From the NCBI RefSeq assembly GCF_002749615.1, contig NZ_CP024201.1, positions 3,224,001 through 3,288,000 of the forward strand: a stretch of DNA of 64,000 bases, in the 5' to 3' direction. A program made the position numbers and the translations under genes. This document shows, in pieces, positions 13,468-20,995 of this stretch (positions are counted from its first letter, which is position 1; each line of letters begins with the position of its first letter). The stretch is from Caulobacter mirabilis. Its GTDB lineage: Bacteria; Pseudomonadota; Alphaproteobacteria; Caulobacterales; Caulobacteraceae. Under the pieces are notes generated by a model that saw only the letters and a list, made by a program, of their open reading frames with translations, did not search any database and was not told the origin of the DNA.

Positions 13468-16182
13468 CTAGTTGAAGCGGTAGCTCAGACGCAGGTAGCC
13501 GCGGCGGCCGAGCAGGTCGTAGGTCATGGTGTCGGTGTTGCCGTCGGTCCAGCTCTTCACGAACGGCGCCTTCTCGTCGAACAGGTTGTCGACGCCGAAG
13601 GCGATGTCGGCGTTGTCCCCCAGACGATAGGCGAACTGGGCGTTGTGATAGAAGACGTTCGGCGCCTCGTAGCCGATCTCGCCGGGCTGGGCGTTGAAGT
13701 CCTGCGCCTCGCCGATCCACTGCACCGACCAGGTGGCCGTCCAGCGCTCGTCCTGCACCGAGAAGGCCGCGTTCGACCGCCAGTGCGGGTAGCCGCCCGT
13801 GCCGCCGCCAACGCGACCGTCGTAGCGGATCTCCTCGGCGCCGGGGAACGGGGTGACGACGTACTCACCCAGATAGGTGGTGTTCCAGTCCAGGGTGGCG
13901 CGGCGGCCCATCAGGTCGAAGCCGTAGCGCACGCCGATGTCGACGCCGCTCATCCGCTCCTCGCCGGTGTTCACCGGCTGCGAGGACAGGAAGTTCACCT
14001 CGCCGGTCAGCGTGCTGCGGGTGAAGCTGGACGGGGCGCAGAATGGGTGGGCCAGGTTCGGCGTCGCGTAACAGACCGCCAGCTTGGTCGAACCCGGGAT
14101 CGACCGAATGGCGTCGGTGATCTTGATGTCGAAGTAGTCGACGGTCACCGACAGGCCGCTCGCGAATTCGGGCTGCCAGACCAGACCCAGGGTGAAGGTC
14201 TCGGCCGACTCCGGCTTCAGGTTCTCGTTGCCGCCGACGGTCGTCAGGATGGTGGTGCCCAGCTGGACGAAATTGTTCGGCACGCCCGAGGCCTGGCAGT
14301 TCGCCTTCAGCACCGCATTGGTGCTGGTGGCGTAGCGGCTGCAGGGGTCGGTGGTCGTCAGGTTGCCCTCGGCCACGCCGCCGAACAGTTCCGGCACGCT
14401 CGGCACGCGGAAGCCGGTGCCGAAGGTGGCGCGGACGCGCAGGCTGTCGACGACGGTCCAGTTCAGACCCAGCTTGTAGGTGTCGTTGGCGCCGAACAGA
14501 TCGTAATCCGAGTAGCGGACGGCGGCGTCCAGTTCGAGGCGCTTGATCAGCGGCAGGTCGGCCAGCAGCGGCGCCGAGACTTCGACGTACACCTCCTTGG
14601 CGTTCATCTTGCCGGCGATCGGGTCCTGCTGGTTGGTGTTGGCCTCGCCGGTGACGATCAGGGCGTCCGGATCACGCCAGCCCCGCTCCTGCCGGACGTC
14701 GAACCCAGCCGCGACGCCCAGCGGGCCGGCCGGCAGGTCGAACAGCGTCCCGGCGATGCCGCCGGTGAAGCTGCGCTGCTCGTTGCCGCCGGCGTCGCGG
14801 GTGTCGACCAGGATGTAGTCGAGAACCTGCTTGGTCAGGTCGGCGCCGAGGTAATCGCCGCAGGGGATCAGCGCGCCCGGCGCGTTGCCGCACACCGAGG
14901 TGTTCAGGGTGTTGGCCACGCGGGTCAGGTTGGCGATGTTGGTGTTGCCGTCGATACCCGTGTTGCGACCCCAGTTGAGCGCCGCCTCCCAGCTCCAGTT
15001 GTCGCCGAACTCGCCCTTGGCTCCGGCCACGAAGCGATAGGTGTCGGTTTCCTGGAAGAAGTGGCGCGGCCCCGGCTCGGCGAGACGGCGCTGGACCAGG
15101 AAGAGGTCCTGCCCCGTCGGATTGGTCGGGTGTGAAGCCGCGATCGGAATGTTGCGCAGCGTGCCGGGCGTGGCCAGCTGGGCGCTCTCACGGTGCGTGA
15201 AGAAGGCTTCGGCGAACAGGTCGACGCTGTCGTTCAGCTTGTAGTTCGCGATCAGGGCGGTGCTGATCCGCTCGATCGGCGAGACGGCGTTCAGATAGGC
15301 GTTCGAGTTGAAGCCGTGCTTGGCGTTGTCGTAGGCCTCGATCGAGTTGCCGGGCGTCTGGTTGAAGTTGATGAAGCTGCCGGCCGGCAGGACCGTCCCG
15401 CCCGGCAGTGTGTAGGGCGCCGACAGGCGGGCCCGGCCGCCGGCGGTGGAGCCGCTGTAGGAGCAGCTCAGTTTGCCCGGCGTCAGCTCCGCCAGGCCGC
15501 AGGGCGCGCGGCTGGCCAGGTTCACCTCGTCGGTCTTCTGGTAGGTCAGCGCCGCGACGACGCTGCCGCGGTCGCCCTTCATGCCCCAGAGGACGTCGAG
15601 CGTGGATTCCGCGCCGTCGTTCTCGCCGGTGATCCCGTACTTGCCGGTGATCTTCAGGCCTTCGAACTCCTGCAGGGTGATGATGTTGACCACCCCGGCG
15701 ATGGCGTCGGCGCCGTAGATGGCCGAGGCGCCGTCCTTCAGCACCTCCATCCGGCCGATGATCGCCGAGGGGATCATGTTCAGGTCGGGCGCGCTGTTGG
15801 CGCCGGTGCCGCCGTTCACGACGCGGCGGCCGTTGAGCAGGGTCAGGGTGCGATTGATGCCCAGGCCGCGCAGGTTCACCTGCGCCGTGCCGTAGCCGTT
15901 GCCGGTCCAGTAGGCGTTGGTCTGGTTGCCGGCGGCCCCCGCGGAGGCCGGTAGGCGCTGCAGCAGGCTCTCGACGTTGCTGAGACCGGTGCGCGCGATC
16001 TGCTCCTCGGTCACCACCGTCGCGGGACCGACGCCGGTGATGTCCTGGCGCTTGATCCGGCTGCCGGTGACGACGACTTCCTCAACCTCGCTGGCCGCTT
16101 CCTGGGCCAAGGCCTGAGCCCCCATCATCGTCGCCGTCAGGACGGCGCCCACCAACAGCAGTCGCTTCGAGTTCCGGCGCAT
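13468..16182 (-). CDS. TonB-dependent outer-membrane receptor
   Basis: 904 residues. The signal peptide ends near 'AQALAQ' and a TonB-box-like 'EEVVVTG' follows at residues ~34-40. The plug domain contains 'LLQRLPAS', 'VNLRGLGINRTLTLLNGRRV' and 'MEVLKDGASAIYGADAIAGVVNI'. A 22-stranded barrel follows and ends in 'YLRLSYRFN'. It imports an unknown ligand using TonB energy. It is first in an operon with two PepSY proteins and a HutC-like regulator, which suggests a metal complex or small nitrogenous ligand. The start is supported by AGAAGGGGG just upstream. Residues ~700-760 carry a Cys pair ('CYATPNLAHPFC'). Confidence 0.93.
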   Translation of the reverse strand: MRRNSKRLLLVGAVLTATMMGAQALAQEAASEVEEVVVTGSRIKRQDITGVGPATVVTEEQIARTGLSNVESLLQRLPASAGAAGNQTNAYWTGNGYGTAQVNLRGLGINRTLTLLNGRRVVNGGTGANSAPDLNMIPSAIIGRMEVLKDGASAIYGADAIAGVVNIITLQEFEGLKITGKYGITGENDGAESTLDVLWGMKGDRGSVVAALTYQKTDEVNLASRAPCGLAELTPGKLSCSYSGSTAGGRARLSAPYTLPGGTVLPAGSFINFNQTPGNSIEAYDNAKHGFNSNAYLNAVSPIERISTALIANYKLNDSVDLFAEAFFTHRESAQLATPGTLRNIPIAASHPTNPTGQDLFLVQRRLAEPGPRHFFQETDTYRFVAGAKGEFGDNWSWEAALNWGRNTGIDGNTNIANLTRVANTLNTSVCGNAPGALIPCGDYLGADLTKQVLDYILVDTRDAGGNEQRSFTGGIAGTLFDLPAGPLGVAAGFDVRQERGWRDPDALIVTGEANTNQQDPIAGKMNAKEVYVEVSAPLLADLPLIKRLELDAAVRYSDYDLFGANDTYKLGLNWTVVDSLRVRATFGTGFRVPSVPELFGGVAEGNLTTTDPCSRYATSTNAVLKANCQASGVPNNFVQLGTTILTTVGGNENLKPESAETFTLGLVWQPEFASGLSVTVDYFDIKITDAIRSIPGSTKLAVCYATPNLAHPFCAPSSFTRSTLTGEVNFLSSQPVNTGEERMSGVDIGVRYGFDLMGRRATLDWNTTYLGEYVVTPFPGAEEIRYDGRVGGGTGGYPHWRSNAAFSVQDERWTATWSVQWIGEAQDFNAQPGEIGYEAPNVFYHNAQFAYRLGDNADIAFGVDNLFDEKAPFVKSWTDGNTDTMTYDLLGRRGYLRLSYRFN

Positions 16183-16781
16183 TGGCCACCCCCTTCTTGT
16201 TCAACCCCAAGCATCGGCCGACGCGAGCAGCAGCCGTGCTGATGGGCCGAACTGTCTTGTTTCAGGAAGGTCGCCCGTCAAGACATGTATATACATATCC
16301 AGCTGACCGCAGCGAAATAGGATTGCCGAAAATCTCCCCGCCCCCCCAAATTGGCCCACAAAAGCCATTCAAACTGGAGAACGCCTCCCATCGAACCGCC
16401 CGCCAGAGCACTATGACGGTTATTTTTGTCGTCGCCAAATTTCTCGATGAAAAGTGTGGAAAATTGGCAGCAAATGCGACAACTCGCCCCACGTTGAACA
16501 ATATGCATACAACGGTGTGGAATATTTGAAGCGCATCTATCGGCGAAACGCCGCCTCCAAATGCGCGCCAAGGGGTGCATTTGGCAACAAATATCAATTT
16601 GTGGTGGTGATTTTGATTTGAATACATAAATTCACCGCTCGAAGACTATCTTCGACCGGCGGTCATTTTCGTACAGGCATGGCGAACACGCGCCTGCGAA
16701 CGGCGCTCCGCGAGGACCCGCTCCCTATCGATACGCGCGGGCTGGACCGCTCCCTCATCCGGGCGCGGAATTTTCTGACGA
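16183..16781. other. AT-rich intergenic region upstream of the TonB receptor
   Basis: About 600 bases with no convincing gene. By hand count 16381-16680 is about 48% GC, well below the surrounding coding DNA. It contains the ATGTATATACAT palindrome at 16285-16296, a possible -35 TTGACG on the minus strand (16281-16276), and a short inverted repeat ACAAAT-ATCA-ATTTGT (16587-16602). Short open frames here have poor coding character. It most likely holds the receptor operon's promoter and possibly a small RNA that I cannot identify. Confidence 0.5.
16285..16296 (-). promoter_or_regulatory. candidate GntR/HutC-type operator
   Basis: ATGTATATACAT is a perfect 12-base palindrome. GntR/HutC-subfamily regulators recognise sites of the form GT-N-TA-N-AC, and the core TGTATATACA fits this exactly. 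It lies about 103 bases upstream of the TonB receptor ATG, next to a TTGACG sequence that could be the -35. The operon it would control encodes a HutC-like protein, so autoregulation is likely. Binding is inferred. Confidence 0.6.
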
Positions 16782-18290
16782 TCAGGCCCCGACCGGCTCC
16801 GAGCGCTTCATGACGACGGCTAGCGCCTCGGCCAGACCGGCCAGGCTGATCGGCTTGGGCAGCACCGCATCGATGCCGGCCGCCAGCATCACGGCCTCCT
16901 CTTCGGCGGAGGCCTCGGCGGTCACCGCCAGGATCGGCGTCTCCAGACCGGCGGCGCGGATGGCCACGGTCGCCTCGATGCCGTCCATGCGCGGCATTCG
17001 CAGGTCCATCAGGATCAGGTCGATGCCGCCGCGAAGCGCCGCGGCCACGGCGGCTTCGCCGTCCTCGACCATCTCGTGCTCCACGCCGAGATGATCGAGC
17101 AGCAGCGCCATGACCCGGCGATTGACCGGATGGTCCTCCGCCACCAGCACCCGGGCCCGCCCGACCTCGCCCGAACGTCGAGCCAGCGGGGCCGCCGCGA
17201 TCGTCGGCTCGGCTTCCGGCAGCTCGATGTCCACGACGATGCGGGCCCCTCCGCCGGGAGCCGAGACGGCGCGGATCGCGCCCCCCATGAGCCCGACCAG
17301 CTCGCGGCTGATCGCCAGACCCAGGCCGGGGCCGACGCGCGAGCTCCCGCCGGTCACGAACGGGTCGAACAGACGATCCTGCAACTCGGGATCGATGCCC
17401 GGCCCGGTGTCGCTGACCGACAGGCTCAGCAGGACTCGGCCGTCCCCGGCGGGCGTCGCCCGGGCCTCCAGCCCGACATGGCCGTCCGGCGTGAATCTGA
17501 TGGCGTTGTTCAGGAGGTTCGAAAGGACCTGCTTGATCCGCACCGGGTCGCCGACCAGCCGCTCCGGCGCGCCCTCGATACTGAAACGAAGATCCAGCCC
17601 CCTGGCGTAGGCGGCCAAGGTCCAGACCGACTCCAGCGACTCCAGGAGCTCACGTGGCGAGAAGGCCTTTCGCGACAGGCGCATGGCGCCGGTCTCGATC
17701 CGCGACAGGTCGATGATCTCGTTCAGCAGATCAAGCAGGTCGCGGCCCGATCGGCGCATGATCTCCACCAGCTCCAAGTCCGCCGACGGCAGCGGCCGAC
17801 CGGCAAGAATGTCGGCGACGGCGAAAATGCCGTTCATCGGCGTGCGGAGTTCATGGCTGACGGCGGCCAGGAAACGCGACCTGGCGCGATCGACGTCGCC
17901 GACGGCGCGATCCTCGGCCATGAGGAAGAAGCCGTCCTGCCGCCCGCCCCCGCCATACCTCGGCATCAGTGCGAAGCTGACGCCTCGGCCATCGTCGGTG
18001 TGGGCGTCGAGCGACACCGGATCCCCCGCGAGCGCTCGCGCCACCCCCGTCCGCATCGCTGAACGAAGCGGCTCGAACGGGAAATACTGATCCAGCGTCC
18101 GCTGGGCCGGAAACACGTCGCGCACCTGCCGGCCGAGCAGGTCGACGGCGACCTGCGAGGTCACCCGCAGCCGGCCGTCGACCGTCGCCACCAACCGGCG
18201 CAGCCCTCTCAACGTCGCCGGATCAACGCCGCGCAGCGGGCCGCCGCTCCAGCCGTCGGATAAAGACCCAACCTGTCTGGAGACCCGCAT
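16782..18290 (-). CDS. hybrid histidine kinase with receiver domain
   Basis: 502 residues from the ATG at 18290, preceded by GAGGACAG; a GTG ten codons upstream is possible. An N-terminal PAS-like region without membrane segments is followed by a HisKA box, 'AAVSHELRTPMNG' (His about 146), then 'NLLNNAIRFTPDG' (N box), 'DTGPGID' (G1), 'LFDPFV' (F) and 'GPGLGLAI' (G2). A C-terminal receiver starts at 'RVLVAEDHPVNRR', with phospho-acceptor Asp about 429 in 'LILMDLRMPRMDG' and Lys in 'LPKPI'. It is cytoplasmic, so the signal is probably internal. A NarL-type response regulator is encoded divergently across an AT-rich gap and is the likely partner. Confidence 0.9.
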   Translation of the reverse strand: MRVSRQVGSLSDGWSGGPLRGVDPATLRGLRRLVATVDGRLRVTSQVAVDLLGRQVRDVFPAQRTLDQYFPFEPLRSAMRTGVARALAGDPVSLDAHTDDGRGVSFALMPRYGGGGRQDGFFLMAEDRAVGDVDRARSRFLAAVSHELRTPMNGIFAVADILAGRPLPSADLELVEIMRRSGRDLLDLLNEIIDLSRIETGAMRLSRKAFSPRELLESLESVWTLAAYARGLDLRFSIEGAPERLVGDPVRIKQVLSNLLNNAIRFTPDGHVGLEARATPAGDGRVLLSLSVSDTGPGIDPELQDRLFDPFVTGGSSRVGPGLGLAISRELVGLMGGAIRAVSAPGGGARIVVDIELPEAEPTIAAAPLARRSGEVGRARVLVAEDHPVNRRVMALLLDHLGVEHEMVEDGEAAVAAALRGGIDLILMDLRMPRMDGIEATVAIRAAGLETPILAVTAEASAEEEAVMLAAGIDAVLPKPISLAGLAEALAVVMKRSEPVGA

Positions 18291-18639
18291 GCCAACTGTC
18301 CTCGCCCACGACGCGACCACACCCCGACGAGCAAAGGGTCAGAGCACTCCACCCCGAGTCGTCGGAAGTAATGAGGTATTCATCATATATTCTCTGTAAA
18401 CCTAGAACCGAAAATTTGCTTACTTTGATATATGGCTTTCTAGATAACACCGTGATATCTCGCTCAACGAGCGGACGAGTTTTCACTATACTAATGATAT
18501 GCACGGATTATATCATACTATCTGGGGTATATCCTTCGATCTATTGAACCTCGCCCGTGAAGCGAAAAGCCCCCATCCGACCGTGGGGGCCGCTCCGCGC
18601 GCCGCCCCCTGGACCCCGACCGTCGGCGATCTCCACTAG
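18291..18639. promoter_or_regulatory. AT-rich divergent promoter region
   Basis: This gap of about 350 bases separates the divergent kinase and response-regulator genes. By hand count 18361-18540 is about 37% GC, the lowest stretch in the window. It carries several TATA-like segments and a small CGCTC-AAC-GAGCG dyad near 18461. No coding frame is convincing. It probably holds both promoters. The composition could reflect acquired DNA or a binding zone for nucleoid proteins. Confidence 0.5.
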
Positions 18640-19254
18640 ATGGATGTCCTCATCATCGATGATCAGCCGGTCTTCCGGGAAACCCTCGCTGAGCTGATCG
18701 GCAAGCGGTTCGCCGGCGCCCACGTTCGCCTGGCCAAGGACCTGGAGAGCGGACTGTCGATGCTGGCGCAGCGACGGTCGGACCTGGTCGTCGCCGACCT
18801 CTCCTCGCCGGGCCTGCAAACCGATTCCGGCCTCAGGCTGTTGATCGAACGCGCCGACGGCCGCCCCGTTCTGGCTTTGGACGGCCGTCGTCACGGTCAC
18901 AATCTGGAGCGGTCTCGCCGGGTCGGCGCCCGCGGCTATCTGACCAAGACCTCGACTCGAGCGCTGATGGACGCCGCCATCGCCCTGGTCGCGGCCGGCG
19001 GCGTCTATCATCCCGTCGACGGCGACGGCGAAGCGGACCACGACGGCGGCCGAGCCAAGGCCCTGTCGCCTCGCCAGCTGCAGGTGCTGCGCGGCCTGAC
19101 CCAGGGCAAGTCCAACCGCGAGATCGCCGTCGACCTGGGCATCGCCGAGGCCACGGTGAAGTTGCATGTGCACGCCATCCTCAACGCCACCGGCGCCCGC
19201 AATCGCACCGAGGCCGCCCTGCTCGGCCGGGACGCGCACGTCGTCCAGGACTGA
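18640..19254 (+). CDS. NarL/LuxR-type response regulator
   Basis: 204 residues. The receiver domain has the acidic pair 'IIDD' (7-8), phospho-acceptor Asp53 in 'VVADLSSPG' and Lys103 in 'YLTKTS'. The usual Thr/Ser at the end of strand 4 is replaced ('VLALDG'), which may alter phospho-switching. The C-terminus is a GerE/LuxR helix-turn-helix, 'LSPRQLQVLRGLTQGKSNREIA...ATVKLHVHAIL' (about 137-195). It is divergent from the hybrid kinase gene and probably its output. I cannot name the target genes. No ribosome site is strong at this ATG. Confidence 0.9.
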   Translation: MDVLIIDDQPVFRETLAELIGKRFAGAHVRLAKDLESGLSMLAQRRSDLVVADLSSPGLQTDSGLRLLIERADGRPVLALDGRRHGHNLERSRRVGARGYLTKTSTRALMDAAIALVAAGGVYHPVDGDGEADHDGGRAKALSPRQLQVLRGLTQGKSNREIAVDLGIAEATVKLHVHAILNATGARNRTEAALLGRDAHVVQD

Positions 19255-19573
19255 TCGCGCCCCAGGATCACGCCCGCCAAGTCGCCGCGTGTTGACACAC
19301 CGGGCCGGCGAGCGTACCCGGGAAGCCTCTCTGGTCCGCACCGGACCCGCCTCCGCGAGCTTGAGACCCGTGACCACGATCTCCTGCAAACTGCTTCGGA
19401 CCCCGCCGTCCGCCGCCCCGCGCGGCGTTCGCGCCGTCCGTGCTCGCGAGGTCAAAGTCGTCTAGGCGTCCATCCGCGCCAGGCCCTAACCGCCCTCCCG
19501 AGCCGCCGCTCCGGAGGGTTTTTTATTGCCGCCGGACGCCGCGACCTCGGGTTCAAACACGAAAGTCCGGTCG
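19255..19573. other. intergenic region between response regulator and MATE gene
   Basis: About 320 bases without a convincing gene. It contains a TTGACA (19292-19297) without a clear -10, and ends in an intrinsic terminator (19493-19524). A spurious frame on the minus strand shows no protein family. The MATE promoter must lie in the ~50 bases after the terminator or upstream of it. Confidence 0.5.
19493..19524 (+). terminator. intrinsic terminator upstream of the MATE gene
   Basis: CCCTCCCGAGC (19493-19503) pairs with GCTCCGGAGGG (19508-19518) at 10 of 11 positions around a CGCC loop, followed by six T residues (19519-19524). This is the only textbook Rho-independent terminator I see in the window. 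It would end transcription from the response-regulator direction just before the MATE gene. Confidence 0.8.
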
Positions 19574-20992
19574 ATGATCGACGAACTGAACAGAACCGAC
19601 ACGGCGGCCCCGCCCGCCCAAGCCGGCGCCCGCCGCGACCGCTTCGTCGCCGAAGCCAAGGACCTGCTGGTCCTGGCCGGCCCACTGGTGTTCACCCAGC
19701 TCGCCCAGATGGCCATCCTGGCCACGGACGTCGTCCTGCTCGGCCGCCTGTCCACCCAGGCCTTGGCCGCCGCGGCGATCGGCAACACCGTCTACTACTT
19801 CTGCTGGCTGATCGGCAGCGGCCCGGCCTCGGCGGTCTCGCCGCTGGTCGCGCAACTGATCGGCGCCCGGCCAAAGGCCCGCGCCGGCGTCCGCCGCATC
19901 GTCCGCATGGGGCTGTGGGGGGCGATCCTGCTCAGCCTGCCGCTGGTCCCGATCCTGCTCTCGAGCCACTGGATCCTCGCCCATCTCGGCCAGGATCCGG
20001 AGCTCGCGCGCGGCGCCGGCCTGTTCACAGCCATGCTCTGCGTCGGCCTGCCCTTCTCGTTCGGCTTCCAGGTGCTGCGGAACTTCGCCACGGCGCTGGG
20101 CAAGCCGAACGCGGCCCTGTGGGTGATGCTGTCGTCGATCCTGTTCAACGGCCTGGTCGCCTGGACCTTGATCTTCGGGCACTTCGGCCTGCCGAAGCTG
20201 GGCCTGGTCGGGGCCGGCATGGCCACTTCGATGTCGGCGATCTGGGCCTTCGTGCTGATGCTGATTGTGGTCCGGGCGACGCCGACGCTGCGGCGCTACC
20301 GCGTGCTGCGGCGGTTCGGCCGGCCGATCTGGCGCACCCTGCGCGAGATCCTGACGCTGGGCATGCCGATCGGCGTGACCATGCTGTTCGAGGCGATGCT
20401 GTTCAACGCCATGACCCTGGTGGTCGGGACCTTCGGCAGCACGCCGCTGGCCGCGCACCAGGTGGCGCTGAACTTCGCGTCGGTGACCTTCATGATCCCG
20501 ATGGGCGTGGCCATGGCCGCGACCGTCCGCGTCGGCCGCTTCGCCGGGGCGGGGGACCGCGAGGGCGCTCGCCGCGCGGGGTTCGTGGCCATGATCGTCG
20601 GCGCCGGCCTGATCAGCCTGTTCGGCGTGCTGATGTTCTTTCAGGGCGACTGGATCGCCGGCCTCTATATCGCCGGCCGCGAGCCCGACGACCTGAAGGT
20701 CATCGCCCTGGCGGCGCTGTTCCTCAAGGTCGCGGCCGCCTTCCAGCTGGTCGACGCCCTGCAGGTCGTCGGCGCCCAGTCGCTGCGCGGCCTGAAGGAC
20801 GCCCGCACGCCGATGATCCTGGCCGGCGTCAGCTACTGGCTGTTCGGCGCCCCGATGTGCGTCTTCCTCGGCGTCTACCTGGGCATGCAGGGCCTGGGGG
20901 TGTGGATCGGCCTGGCCTTCGGGCTGGCGGTGGCGGCCGTGGCCATGTGCCTGCGCTTCCACCTGCTGACGCGGACGAAGCTGCCGCTGTGA
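19574..20992 (+). CDS. MATE-family multidrug efflux transporter
   Basis: 472 residues with about twelve membrane helices in two similar halves. The first helix region 'AGPLVFTQLAQMAILATDVVLLGRLSTQALAAAAIGNTVY' (family landmark, residues ~37-76) and 'FGSTPLAAHQVALNF' in the second half are MATE hallmarks of the NorM type, which export cationic drugs using Na+ or H+. The ATG at 19574 is preferred over an upstream TTG that lies against the terminator. It converges with the flagellar-cluster gene, with stops only three bases apart. Confidence 0.92.
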   Translation: MIDELNRTDTAAPPAQAGARRDRFVAEAKDLLVLAGPLVFTQLAQMAILATDVVLLGRLSTQALAAAAIGNTVYYFCWLIGSGPASAVSPLVAQLIGARPKARAGVRRIVRMGLWGAILLSLPLVPILLSSHWILAHLGQDPELARGAGLFTAMLCVGLPFSFGFQVLRNFATALGKPNAALWVMLSSILFNGLVAWTLIFGHFGLPKLGLVGAGMATSMSAIWAFVLMLIVVRATPTLRRYRVLRRFGRPIWRTLREILTLGMPIGVTMLFEAMLFNAMTLVVGTFGSTPLAAHQVALNFASVTFMIPMGVAMAATVRVGRFAGAGDREGARRAGFVAMIVGAGLISLFGVLMFFQGDWIAGLYIAGREPDDLKVIALAALFLKVAAAFQLVDALQVVGAQSLRGLKDARTPMILAGVSYWLFGAPMCVFLGVYLGMQGLGVWIGLAFGLAVAAVAMCLRFHLLTRTKLPL

Positions 20993-20995
20993 AGC

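Noticed and set aside
13375-15135. 586-codon open frame opposite the TonB receptor
   Set aside because: Shadow frame of the receptor gene; no signal, domain or ribosome site.
16262-16627. 121-codon frame in the AT-rich gap upstream of the TonB receptor
   Set aside because: No recognised family, no good ribosome site, and it overlaps the likely operator and promoter; better read as regulatory DNA.
18223-18504. 93-codon frame in the kinase/response-regulator gap
   Set aside because: It overlaps the kinase start and has no family resemblance; composition reflects the AT-rich gap.
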